64,000 nt of DNA. It comes from Winogradskyella sp. (GTDB lineage Bacteria; Bacteroidota; Bacteroidia; Flavobacteriales; Flavobacteriaceae). A program made the translations under genes and the position numbers. Of the stretch, positions 46,852 to 56,300 are shown piece after piece (position 1 is the first letter of the stretch; each line of letters starts with the position of its first letter). A model generated the notes under the pieces. The model saw only the letters and a program-made list of their open reading frames with translations, ran no database searches and was not told the origin of the DNA. The stretch covers positions 1 through 64,000 of the forward strand of contig NZ_JABDQL010000148.1 of the NCBI RefSeq assembly GCF_013042245.1, in the 5' to 3' direction.

Positions 46852-47610
46852 TTACTTTTTCCAGAATTTAAGTTTCTTTTTAATTCTCTTTTTTCGATGA
46901 AACTTATATTGAAAATTTTGAGTTTCTTTCCACATTAACTCAAATACTTTTTCAAAAGAACTATCTACACATTTAGCATATTCATCACTCATTATTTCAA
47001 CCATTGACCTATGAGGCGTGAGTCTTGCGAAATTTTTTATTCGGGTTTCAAAATCTAGAGTGCCAAAGTTCATTCGATTAAGGTCAACTAAATAAAAGTC
47101 ATAGTCATTCTCCCGCTTTATAATTAGAGTATTTCCTGGTGAATGGTCTAAAAATTGAATTCCTTTTTCATGCAATTGATACGTAAATTGGGTAAAAGAA
47201 CGTATTATATTTTCATAATCTGGGTAATTAAAATCGTGTATAAGTTCCCGATACGTTAAATCGTAATTAAGTTGTTCGCTAATGTAGAAACTCCGTCCAA
47301 AAAGTAGTCCTTTGTCTTGTTTAAAATACGCAATAGGTTGAGGCGTACCTATACCCAAATCTATAAGTTTTTTTGCATACTCAAAAGAACGCTGTGCCTT
47401 TCCCTTTCTGAAATATTGATAAACTATTCGGTTAACTAAATTCGGAATTTTAAAAGACTTGATGTTTACAGTAATATCATCAAGTTCGAATAATTTTAAA
47501 GTGTTGCGATTTTCTTTAAGAATGTGTTCCTCAGAAGTATCAAAACACTTAATAAGTTTTACAAGACTATTTTTCTTAGCTAAGTATTTACTATGAATTA
47601 CTGATTTCAT
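46852..47610 (-). CDS. Kdo/LPS kinase-like protein (WaaP/InaA family)
   Basis: The 252-residue protein has a kinase-like fold: a basic N-terminus (RKGKAQRSFEYAKKLIDLGI), the catalytic loop FLDHSPGNTLI with Asp and Asn, and DFYLVDLNRMNFG as the metal motif (DLN in place of DFG). Relatives phosphorylate Kdo or heptose in the LPS inner core. It has a charged, Lys-rich C-terminal end (FHRKKRIKKKLKFWKK). It is on the opposite strand to the glycan genes and convergent with the GT2 gene. A near-consensus promoter (TAATATTG) lies just 4 nt before its ATG. Confidence 0.85.
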   Translation of the reverse strand: MKSVIHSKYLAKKNSLVKLIKCFDTSEEHILKENRNTLKLFELDDITVNIKSFKIPNLVNRIVYQYFRKGKAQRSFEYAKKLIDLGIGTPQPIAYFKQDKGLLFGRSFYISEQLNYDLTYRELIHDFNYPDYENIIRSFTQFTYQLHEKGIQFLDHSPGNTLIIKRENDYDFYLVDLNRMNFGTLDFETRIKNFARLTPHRSMVEIMSDEYAKCVDSSFEKVFELMWKETQNFQYKFHRKKRIKKKLKFWKK

Positions 47611-47715
47611 ACCGCAATATTACAATTATTATAAATATAAATTATAGAACATTAAATTTTTGAAATTGTTAAATGTAATTGAAGCTATAAATTAGGGACT
47701 TCTTCTGCTATGTTG

Positions 47716-47723
47716 TAAATTTG
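47716..47723 (+). promoter_or_regulatory. Promoter -7 element for cca
   Basis: TAAATTTG, an exact match to TAnnTTTG, 34 nt before the ATG at 47758. Confidence 0.55.
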
Positions 47724-47757
47724 CATCTTGAAATAAGAGCCAATTTCGTTTAGTAAA

Positions 47758-49170
47758 ATGACCCATAAAAGCGCACTACAACATCCAGTTTTTAAAACCA
47801 TTTCGGAATCAGCAGACAATCTTGGCGTCGATGCGTATGTCATTGGTGGCTATGTACGTGATTATTTTTTAGAACGAGGTAATGCCAAAGACATAGATGT
47901 AGTAGCCATTGGTAGCGGTATAGAATTGGCACAAAATGTAGCTAACAATTTGCCTAATAATCCTAAAGTACAAGTTTTTAAAACTTACGGTACGGCAATG
48001 TTGAAGCATGATGATATTGAAATTGAATTTGTTGGCGCACGCAAGGAAAGCTATATTGAATATAGTCGAAATCCTATTGTAGAAAATGGCAGTTTAGAAG
48101 ACGACCAAAATCGACGTGATTTTACTATAAATGCTCTAGCTTTAGGCCTTAATGCTTCGAATTTCGGAGAACTTCTTGACCCTTTTAATGGTCTTAAGGA
48201 TTTAGAGAGTGGACTTATAAAAACTCCACTTAATCCCGATATTACTTATTCTGATGACCCGCTGCGGATGATGCGTGCCATACGTTTTGCAACGCAACTC
48301 AACTTCAAAATTGAAGATACCTCACTAGAGGCTATTTCTAAAAATTCTGAACGCATAAAAATCATTACAAAAGAGCGTATTGTTACAGAACTACATAAAA
48401 TCTTAGAGAGTAAAAAACCATCTATCGGATTTATTCATCTTGAAAAAACAGGACTGCTAGATATTATTTTACCAGAACTAACAGCGCTTAAAGGTATTGA
48501 CGAAAAAGAAGGACAACGCCATAAAGATAATTTTTACCACACGCTCGAAGTTGTTGATAATATCTGTAAAACCACAGATAATCTTTGGCTACGTTGGGCA
48601 GCATTACTTCATGATATTGGTAAAGCTCCAACGAAACGCTTTCATAAAAAAATTGGCTGGACTTTTCACGGACATGAATTTGTTGGCTCAAAAATGGTGT
48701 ACAAGCTTTTTAAAAGATTAAAAATGCCGTTGAATGATAAGATGAAGTTTGTCCAAAAGATGGTGTTCATGAGTTCTAGGCCCATTGTTTTAGCCTCAGA
48801 TGTTACAGATTCTGCGGTAAGGCGTTTGGTTTTTGATGCAGGAGATTACGTGGAAGATTTAATGACACTTTGCGAAGCTGATATCACGACAAAAAATCCA
48901 AAAAAATTCAAAAAATATCACAATAATTTTAAAATCGTTAGAGACAAAATTGTTGAAGTCGAAGAGCGCGACCATGTTCGTAATTTTCAGCCTCCAGTTA
49001 CTGGAGAAGAGATTATGGAAACCTTTAATCTAAAGCCTTCAAGAGAAATTGGTATTATTAAAGAGGCTATAAAGGAAGCTATACTAGAAGGTGAAATACC
49101 CAATGAACATGATGCTGCTTTTGAGTTTATGTTAGAAAAAGCGAAAGCTTTGGGATTGCAAGTAAGTTAG
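47758..49170 (+). CDS. CCA-adding/poly(A)-polymerase-like tRNA nucleotidyltransferase with HD domain
   Basis: The 470-residue class II enzyme has the head domain [39 protein letters not shown] and [15 protein letters not shown], followed by an HD phosphohydrolase domain ([18 protein letters not shown]). It completes tRNA 3' ends, needed here because the tRNA-Pro gene at 323 lacks an encoded CCA. The next gene starts 2 nt after its stop. Confidence 0.94.
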   Translation: MTHKSALQHPVFKTISESADNLGVDAYVIGGYVRDYFLERGNAKDIDVVAIGSGIELAQNVANNLPNNPKVQVFKTYGTAMLKHDDIEIEFVGARKESYIEYSRNPIVENGSLEDDQNRRDFTINALALGLNASNFGELLDPFNGLKDLESGLIKTPLNPDITYSDDPLRMMRAIRFATQLNFKIEDTSLEAISKNSERIKIITKERIVTELHKILESKKPSIGFIHLEKTGLLDIILPELTALKGIDEKEGQRHKDNFYHTLEVVDNICKTTDNLWLRWAALLHDIGKAPTKRFHKKIGWTFHGHEFVGSKMVYKLFKRLKMPLNDKMKFVQKMVFMSSRPIVLASDVTDSAVRRLVFDAGDYVEDLMTLCEADITTKNPKKFKKYHNNFKIVRDKIVEVEERDHVRNFQPPVTGEEIMETFNLKPSREIGIIKEAIKEAILEGEIPNEHDAAFEFMLEKAKALGLQVS

Positions 49171-49172
49171 CT

Positions 49173-49625
49173 ATGATAAAACTCGTTAGGACTACATCAG
49201 AAAACAAAGGTTTTATAGTATTAGTAAAACAACTTGATGCCTATTTAAAAATTACAGATGGTGATGAACATGAGTTTTACAGTCAGTTTAATGGTATGGA
49301 AGCATTAAAAAACGTAGTCGTTGCCTATGATAGAGAAACAGCAATAGGTTGTGGAGCATTTAAACCATTTGATGAAAATTCTGTAGAAATAAAACGCATG
49401 TTTGTTTTACCCGAAAAAAGAGTCGCAGGTGTTGGAAACCTTGTCTTAAACGATTTAGAAGATTGGGCAAAACTGATTGGTTATTCTTCTTGTGTTTTAG
49501 AAACAGGTAAGCGCCAGATAGAAGCAGTAAAATTTTATAAAAAATGCGGCTATTTTAAAATACCAAAATACGAACAATACAAAGGCATGGAAAATAGCAT
49601 TTGCTATAAAAAAGAATTGATTTAG
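49173..49625 (+). CDS. GNAT-family N-acetyltransferase
   Basis: The 150-residue protein has VVVAYDRETAIGCGAFK, VEIKRMFVLPEKRVAGVGNLVLNDLEDWAK (acetyl-CoA pyrophosphate loop, with the usual R/QxxGxG/A in the form RVAGVG) and EAVKFYKKCGYFKI. The acceptor is unknown. It sits between cca and the heme A synthase gene, with gaps of 2 and 3 nt, so probably co-transcribed. Confidence 0.88.
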   Translation: MIKLVRTTSENKGFIVLVKQLDAYLKITDGDEHEFYSQFNGMEALKNVVVAYDRETAIGCGAFKPFDENSVEIKRMFVLPEKRVAGVGNLVLNDLEDWAKLIGYSSCVLETGKRQIEAVKFYKKCGYFKIPKYEQYKGMENSICYKKELI

Positions 49626-49628
49626 AAA

Positions 49629-50669
49629 ATGAAAAGACGGTTTAGAAAAACAGCAAAAGTTACTTTAGTATTAATTTACTTTGTTATTGTAGCCGGTGCA
49701 GTGGTACGTATGACTGGTTCGGGAATGGGTTGTCCCGACTGGCCTAAATGTTTTGGGTATTACATTCCACCGACAGATATTTCAGAGCTTCAATTTAAGC
49801 CTAATCATGATTATAAAAAAGGAATTGTTATTATTGTTGCTGAGGAATTGCAAGTTGCGACCAAAGAATTTACATCTGGGGAAACCTTGAATTTAAACAA
49901 TTGGGAACCTTACACAGCTCACGATTATGCTATATTCAATCCTATACATACCTGGGTTGAATATATAAATCGACTTATCGGTGCAATTTCAGGGTTACCT
50001 ATTCTTATTTTCACCATTATGGCAATTTGGTTATGGAAAGATAAAAAGCACTTTTTATTACTTTCAGTTTTTACGGTTTTAGCGATGGCTTTTCAAGCAT
50101 GGTTAGGCAAAACAGTAGTAGACTCTAATTTGGCACCTTTTAAAATTACCATTCATATGGTTATGGCTCTGGTTATTGTGGCTGTTATTCTTTACCTCAT
50201 TTACGCATCAAAAACGAGTTACAAAGACCAAAAATTCGATTCAAAGTTCAGAAATATTTTAATTATAGCTACAGCATTAACACTTATTCAAATTGTTTTA
50301 GGGACACAAGTTAGACAGTTTGTGGACATTCAGAATAAATTATTTGGATACTTTAATTGGGATATTACTGCAGTAGCTCCTATTAATTTCTATATACATC
50401 GTACACTTTCTATCCTTGTTTTAGCAATAAATCTTTGGTTGTTTTTGCGAAACCATAAGCTTAATTTAGGCTATGCTAAATTCAAACTAGTTATAGTTTG
50501 TATTGCTTTAGAAATTGCAACAGGTATTGCTATGTATTACTTTAATTTTCCGTTTTCTTCACAACCGCTACATTTAGTAATCGCTGCAGTTCTTATAGGA
50601 ATTCAGTTTTATATTATTTTAGAAAGCCACAATACATATAGACTTAAAAATAAGATAGCAAGCGCATAA
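49629..50669 (+). CDS. Heme A synthase (COX15/CtaA)
   Basis: This 346-residue membrane protein has eight hydrophobic segments. The opening is GAVVRMTGSGMGCPDWPKCFGYYIPP, with the paired Cys of the family and the conserved NRLIGA and HRTLSILVLAINL histidines. It converts heme O to heme A for aa3-type oxidase. The 5' half also has a Glu-rich loop after the first helix, commonly longer in Bacteroidota. Confidence 0.93.
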   Translation: MKRRFRKTAKVTLVLIYFVIVAGAVVRMTGSGMGCPDWPKCFGYYIPPTDISELQFKPNHDYKKGIVIIVAEELQVATKEFTSGETLNLNNWEPYTAHDYAIFNPIHTWVEYINRLIGAISGLPILIFTIMAIWLWKDKKHFLLLSVFTVLAMAFQAWLGKTVVDSNLAPFKITIHMVMALVIVAVILYLIYASKTSYKDQKFDSKFRNILIIATALTLIQIVLGTQVRQFVDIQNKLFGYFNWDITAVAPINFYIHRTLSILVLAINLWLFLRNHKLNLGYAKFKLVIVCIALEIATGIAMYYFNFPFSSQPLHLVIAAVLIGIQFYIILESHNTYRLKNKIASA

Positions 50670-50673
50670 ATTG

Positions 50674-50681
50674 TATCTTTG
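50674..50681 (+). promoter_or_regulatory. Promoter -7 element for the pRiA4b ORF-3-like gene
   Basis: TATCTTTG, an exact match, 18 nt before the ATG at 50700. Confidence 0.55.
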
Positions 50682-50699
50682 GAAAATTAAATTAATACC

Positions 50700-51215
50700 A
50701 TGATTTACAGATTTAGAGTTATACTCGATAATGATACAGAAGAGGACATTTTTAGAGATTTAGAAATCCGTGAAAATGACACTATGGAAGATTTGCATAA
50801 TATCATCACACAATCATTTGGTTTTGATGGTATGGAAATGGCATCATTTTATGTGAGTGATGAAGAATGGAATCAAGGTGAAGAAATTGCCATGTTCGAT
50901 GTCAGTGAAGGAAATAACAAAGTTAAGGTTATGAGCTCTACTAAAATTAATGACTTAGTACACGAAGCCTCTACTCGACTGATATATGTTTATGATTTTT
51001 TGAATATGTGGACTTTCTTTGTAGAGCTTGCTGAAATTGTCGAAGAGGCACAAAGCACAGACTACCCAAACTTAATGTTTGTTCAAGGCCAAGTACCAGA
51101 TGAAGCACCTATAAAACAATTTGAAGCAGAAAAAGAGGATAATTTTAGTGAATTTGCAGATGACATAGATGTTGATGATTACAGTGATTTAGATTTTGAC
51201 GAAAACTGGAATTAA
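50700..51215 (+). CDS. Plasmid pRiA4b ORF-3-like protein
   Basis: The 171-residue cytosolic protein has IYRFRVILDNDTEEDIFRDLEI and DTMEDLHNIITQSFGFDGMEMASFYVS, the start of the pRiA4b ORF-3 (IS1096 TnpR-like) fold, with a very acidic C-terminus (about 145-171, DDIDVDDYSDLDFDENWN). Despite the family name, it is widespread in chromosomes and nothing around it suggests a mobile element. The role is unknown. Confidence 0.85.
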   Translation: MIYRFRVILDNDTEEDIFRDLEIRENDTMEDLHNIITQSFGFDGMEMASFYVSDEEWNQGEEIAMFDVSEGNNKVKVMSSTKINDLVHEASTRLIYVYDFLNMWTFFVELAEIVEEAQSTDYPNLMFVQGQVPDEAPIKQFEAEKEDNFSEFADDIDVDDYSDLDFDENWN

Positions 51216-51242
51216 ATAGTAACCTCTTTTCTTAGATTAATT

Positions 51243-51437
51243 ATGAAGTATAAAATTGGTTTTAGACTTGATTGGCTAGAAATGATAATAGTGTTATCGT
51301 GTATATTTTTTTCAGGAGTAGCTTTAGGTAGTGATATAAATGACAAGTACATTTATATTGGTCTTGCATTGACTAGTGCTGGTGGTTTATTAATCAAAAA
51401 ACGTGTTAAAATGCCTTTGAGTGACAAAAAACAGTAA
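51243..51437 (+). CDS. Small two-helix membrane protein
   Basis: The 64-residue protein has two hydrophobic segments (LEMIIVLSCIFFSGVALG, YIYIGLALTSAGGLLI) and a basic tail (KKRVKMPLSDKKQ). It follows the previous gene after 27 nt and is closed by a terminator. No family recognised. Short length leaves some doubt, but its position between a gene and a terminator supports expression. Confidence 0.6.
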   Translation: MKYKIGFRLDWLEMIIVLSCIFFSGVALGSDINDKYIYIGLALTSAGGLLIKKRVKMPLSDKKQ

Positions 51438-51458
51438 TACATATTTAAACCAAAAAAC

Positions 51459-51489
51459 AAAAAGCATTTCTGTATGAAATGCTTTTTTT
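51459..51489 (+). terminator. Rho-independent terminator
   Basis: The arms AAAAAGCATTTC and GAAATGCTTTTT enclose a 5-nt loop and are followed by a T run. It ends transcription 22 nt after the small membrane protein gene. Confidence 0.88.
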
Positions 51490-51558
51490 GTTTTTATGCT
51501 GTAACAAAAAAAAGATTGATTCGTCTTACTCTTATAAACCAATCAAAAACCAATCACC

Positions 51559-52458
51559 TTGGAGAATATCCTTACTATAAATAACCTTACAAAAAAATTT
51601 GGTTACCTCACCGCAGTAAAAGACTTAAGCTTTACCATACAAAAAGGTAATGTGTATGGTATTTTAGGACCAAACGGAAGTGGAAAATCAACAACACTTG
51701 GTATTGTACTAAACGTAGTCAACAAAACTAATGGCGACTTTTATTGGTTCGACGGAAATACTAACACTCACGATGCACTTAAAAAAGTAGGGGCAATAAT
51801 TGAGCGCCCTAACTTTTACCCCTACATGACGGCAGAGCAAAACCTAAAATTAGTTTGTAAGATAAAAGGAGTTGACACTAATAAAATTAAAGAAAAGCTA
51901 GAAGTTGTAGGCTTACTAGACAGAAAAGGAAGCAAATTTCGCACCTATTCTTTGGGTATGAAACAACGTTTGGCCATTGCATCGGCGTTACTAAACGACC
52001 CAGAAATTCTTATTCTAGATGAACCTACAAATGGTCTTGACCCACAAGGAATTCATCAAATACGAAAAATCATAAAAGATATAGCAGCAAACGGAACTAC
52101 CATACTATTAGCTTCACATTTACTAGATGAAGTTGAAAAAGTATGTTCTCACGTTGTTGTGCTTAGAAAAGGAGAAAAACTATACTCAGGTCGTGTAGAT
52201 GAAATGATCAGTAGTCATGGCTTCTTTGAACTAAAAACCGAAAAGCATGATGAATTAAAAACTATCCTTGAAGAAGACCCTAAATTTGGAAAAATAAAAG
52301 TGGAAGACCATTTAATTACCGCTTTCTTAAACGAGCCAATGTCTTCATCAGACTTTAATAAACTTATGTTTGAAAAAGGTATTATTCTATCGCATCTCGT
52401 AAAACGAAAAGAAAGTTTAGAAGAGCAATTCCTTCAACTTACAGATAATTTAAACTAA
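51559..52458 (+). CDS. ABC-exporter ATP-binding subunit
   Basis: The 299-residue protein begins at a TTG; the P-loop would be only 39 residues from it, so the start suits the family. Motifs: Walker A GPNGSGKS, signature YSLGMKQRLAIASALL, Walker B ILILDEPTNGLDP and the switch His in LLASHLLDEVEK. It is followed by a permease after 75 nt. Type 2 ABC exporters of the bacitracin/gliding (Gld-like) type have this layout. Substrate unknown. Confidence 0.92.
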   Translation: MENILTINNLTKKFGYLTAVKDLSFTIQKGNVYGILGPNGSGKSTTLGIVLNVVNKTNGDFYWFDGNTNTHDALKKVGAIIERPNFYPYMTAEQNLKLVCKIKGVDTNKIKEKLEVVGLLDRKGSKFRTYSLGMKQRLAIASALLNDPEILILDEPTNGLDPQGIHQIRKIIKDIAANGTTILLASHLLDEVEKVCSHVVVLRKGEKLYSGRVDEMISSHGFFELKTEKHDELKTILEEDPKFGKIKVEDHLITAFLNEPMSSSDFNKLMFEKGIILSHLVKRKESLEEQFLQLTDNLN

Positions 52459-52469
52459 TCATCAACCTG

Positions 52470-52488
52470 CCCTGAGCTTGTCGAAGGG
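52470..52488. repeat. Imperfect palindrome of the CTTCGACAAGCTCAG type
   Basis: CCCTGAGCTTGTCGAAGGG lies between the two ABC subunit genes. I recall this sequence as a dispersed intergenic repeat in many bacterial genomes, Flavobacteriia included. I saw no second copy in this window. The ends CCCT/AGGG pair; the core is only weakly self-complementary. Confidence 0.55.
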
Positions 52489-52533
52489 TCAACCATATAA
52501 TTCTCTAATAGAATTAGAATAACCAATCACACC

Positions 52534-53361
52534 ATGATACGACTCATACAACTCGAACTTCAAAAGCTTTGGCTAAATAGAACAAGTAAAATTCTCATAT
52601 TTGTGAGCTTTATATTGCCCTTTACAGTCTTAGTTTTATCATCCATAAAAATTAATTTCTTTGGATTTTTCACACTAGAATTAGGAGAATTAGGAATTTT
52701 CAATTTCCCTATTATATGGCATATTACAACGTTTTGCGCTTCCTATTTTAAGTTCTTCTTCGCCATTGTAGTCGTGAGCATGATTGGCAATGAATATAGT
52801 AGTAAAACCTTGAAGCAAAACCTCATCGATGGTCTCAGTAAAGAAGAATTTATACTTTCAAAATTTTATACTATTGTCTTCTTTTCATTAGCTGCTACAG
52901 TTCTTATGGGTGTTGCTACTTTTTGTATAGGTATGTATTATTCTAGTTATACTGAAGCTAGCATCGTTTTTAGAGAAGTAGAATTTTTATTGGCCTATTT
53001 TGTAAAGTTAGTTGGGTTCTTTAGTCTCTGTCTTTTCTTTGGAATGCTATTAAAACGTTCGGCATTTGCCTTAGCCTTTTTATTTATTCTTTATATCGTA
53101 GAGTGGTTAGTTTTTTGGGGAGCATATGAAATATTTGATAGTGTAGATAAAGCGTTTCAGATAAAAAACTTTATGCCTTTAGAATCTATGTACAAATTAA
53201 TAGACCAACCTTTTCAGCGTGTTGTGATGACAAAATTCCCTGACAAAGCAGAATTGGGTTATGACTACGCCGTTCACTTTAGCGAAATAGCCATAGTATT
53301 GGGTTGGATAGCTCTTTTTATCTTTTTGTCTTACCGATTATTAAAAAAGAGGGATTTGTAA
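52534..53361 (+). CDS. ABC-exporter permease subunit
   Basis: The 275-residue protein has six hydrophobic segments (ILIFVSFILPFTVLVLSSI, FFFAIVVVSMIGNEYSSKT, FFSLAATVLMGVATFCIGMYY, FFSLCLFFGMLLKRSAFALAF, IAIVLGWIALFIFLSY) and the motif NEYSSKTLKQNLIDGLSKEEF of the ABC-2 type. It pairs with the ATPase just upstream. Two such subunits make an exporter; what it moves cannot be told. Confidence 0.88.
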   Translation: MIRLIQLELQKLWLNRTSKILIFVSFILPFTVLVLSSIKINFFGFFTLELGELGIFNFPIIWHITTFCASYFKFFFAIVVVSMIGNEYSSKTLKQNLIDGLSKEEFILSKFYTIVFFSLAATVLMGVATFCIGMYYSSYTEASIVFREVEFLLAYFVKLVGFFSLCLFFGMLLKRSAFALAFLFILYIVEWLVFWGAYEIFDSVDKAFQIKNFMPLESMYKLIDQPFQRVVMTKFPDKAELGYDYAVHFSEIAIVLGWIALFIFLSYRLLKKRDL

Positions 53362-53369
53362 TATATTTG
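53362..53369 (+). promoter_or_regulatory. Promoter -7 element for the first T9SS-cargo gene
   Basis: TATATTTG, exact match, 20 nt before the ATG at 53390, immediately after the permease stop. Confidence 0.6.
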
Positions 53370-53389
53370 ATAACTAGCGCTTATCGAAT

Positions 53390-56300
53390 ATGAAAAAGAG
53401 TCTTTTTTTAATAACAATTACATTTTCAATTTTTTTTGCAAATGCTCAACAGGAAGCTTCTAATTGGCATTTTGGTAGCGGAGCTGGTTTAACATTCGAT
53501 TTGTTTAATGATACTGTTACACCTATTAATTCTGCTGTAAGTACTAATGAAGGCTGCTCAAGTATTTCTGCTGCCAACGACGGAACCGTATTATTTTATA
53601 CGGATGGTCGTAGTGTATGGGATGCTAATAATAATATCATGCCAAATGCAAATTATAATTCAGGAAACGGATTACTTGGTGACCCATCAAGTACCTCATC
53701 CGGTTTAATTATACCAAAGCCTAACGACCCAAATTTATATTATATTTTTACTGTAGATGAACCGCACCATAATAATGCTTGGGCATACCCAACTCAAGGA
53801 CCACAAGATATTAACGGTAATCCAATCAACTTTTATCAAGAAAGTTTTGGTAATGTACCTGCAAGTTCAAATGTTGATGATGGTTTTAATAATGGTTTAA
53901 CATATTCACTTATAGATTTATCATTAAATGGTGGTAATGGAGATGTTGTAGTATCAGAAAAAAATGTACCATTAATAACTTACGATGTCGCAGACTTCAT
54001 TGAGACAAGTTATAAATGTTCTGAAAAAATTACTGCTGTTGCTGCCAATGATTGCGAGTCTATTTGGGTAATAACTCATTTTAGAGACAAATTTTACTCC
54101 TTTAAGATTGATAATAGTGGTGTAAATCCTACACCACAAGTTTCTGAAATTCCGGGAGATATTGATATTGTTACTAATGGATACCGTAGAAATGCTATAG
54201 GCTACATAAAAGCTTCACCAGATGGAAGTAAAATTGCTATTTGTCATAACCAAAACGCCAATGTACCTGGTAATCAAGTAGAGCCATTCACATCAGGAAG
54301 TTTTTGGGTTTACGATTTTGATAACGCCACAGGCATTGTATCTAATGGTGTTGAGCTCTTAACAAACATAAGTACTTATGGCACAGAGTTTTCTTCAGAT
54401 TCTAAAAAAGTTTATGTAAGTGGTAGTAACGCAATTAATCAGTTTGATTTAGACAATAATAATCAACAAACTACTGTATTTACAACTATAGGTGGTTTTC
54501 TTGGCGCCATGCAGTTAGCACCAAATGGTAAAATATACGTTATAAATACATTTAATAATAATTTCTTAGATGTTATTGAAAACCCTAATGAAGTTGGTTT
54601 TGCATGTAACTATAACCAAAACGGACAAGCACTTGCAACTGGAACTAGTGCCAATTTAGGATTACCGCCTTTTATATCGTCATTCTTTGTAGAAAGCATA
54701 GATATTATTCGGGACGATGATTCAGAATCTACCCTATTATCATTATGTAATGGAGATACTTATACATTATTAGCGGACATTCTTCCTAATGCTACTTATA
54801 CATGGACACTAGACGGAAATACGATTGATGATGGAAATGCTAATCCTTTTGATTTTGAAATAGCACCAAATCAAGGTGGTTTATATGAAGTACTCATACA
54901 ACAAAACAATGGAGACTGTAATACCTTTGAAGGACAAGCCTTAGTTACCTTCTACGATATACCTGTAGCTAACAATATAATAGATGTAAATGAATGTGAA
55001 GGCACTACTGACGGTGTTGCTTCTTTTAACTTTACTAATAAAAATCCTGAGGCACTTGGAGCTCAAGATCCCTCAGAATTTTCGGTAGCATATTTTGCTA
55101 ATATTGAAGATGCTAACAATAATGAAAATGAATTAACATTCCCATTTCAAAATACAACTAATCCACAAGAAATTTTTGTGCGTGTCGAAAACAGTAACAA
55201 CTCTAATTGTTATAATATCAATTCTTTCAACATAATAGTCTTTGATACACCGACCGTTTCAAGATTAGATAATATACTTCTCTGCGATACTGAAGATGAT
55301 ACAACTGATGGCATAGTTACTACTGTGTTATCTAATCTTAATTCTGATATTCTTGGTGCAAATCAGCTCGCAGCAGATTTTACAATTACATATTATAGCA
55401 GCCAAGATGATGCAGATAATGTGGCAAATGAATTGCCAGACAATTACCAGAATGTCCCATTTAGCGACGAAGTTTTTGTTCGTATGGTAAATAATAACAA
55501 TACGGATTGCGTCACTATAGATAGTTTTACCCTGACCATCAATTTAACACCAGAAGTTAATGATATTTCACTCTTTCAATGTGACGAAGATGGTATTCCT
55601 GACCGAAGAACAGTTTTCAATATTTTAGAAAAAGAAGACGATATAACAGGAGGAAATCCAGATTTTAATGTTTCCTATTATTTAGATATGAGCGATGCCA
55701 TGACAGAGACAAACCCTATTGATGCTTCAAACTATACTAATATATCTAATCCACAAATAATCATAGCACGCACAACAGACACCATCTCAACTTGCTTTAG
55801 TTTCAGTGAAGTTAATTTAGCTGTTAGTGCTACTACAGCCAATGATGCTTACATTGGCATCTGTGATACAGACGATGCTGAAGATGGTTTTATGGATTTT
55901 GATTTGTCTTTGGCAGATGCACAAGTATTAGATGAGCTTCCAAACGGACTAAATTTAGCATATTACGAAACTCTAGAGGATGCTTTGTTAGAAATTAATC
56001 CGTTAGCTAATAATTATAGAAACACGACAGCTTTTACTCAAATATTATATGTCCGTGTTGAAAATCAAAATAACTGCTACGGTATTAACGAAGTTGAATT
56101 AGAAGTGTTGACCCTGCCTAATGTAGAGACATTTTTTGAAACTTTATACTGTTTAAATGACTTTCCAGAGCCTATAGTGATTAATGGTGGTGTTATTAAC
56201 GACATCCCTAACAATTATTATTATGATTGGTCTACAGGCGAAACAACCATAGAAATCGAGGTCAACGAACCAAACACCTATACCGTCACTGTTTCAAATG

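Noticed and set aside
50700-51215. pRiA4b ORF-3/TnpR-like gene as a transposon remnant
   Set aside because: The family is common in chromosomes; there are no inverted repeats, recombinase genes or truncated ORFs beside it.
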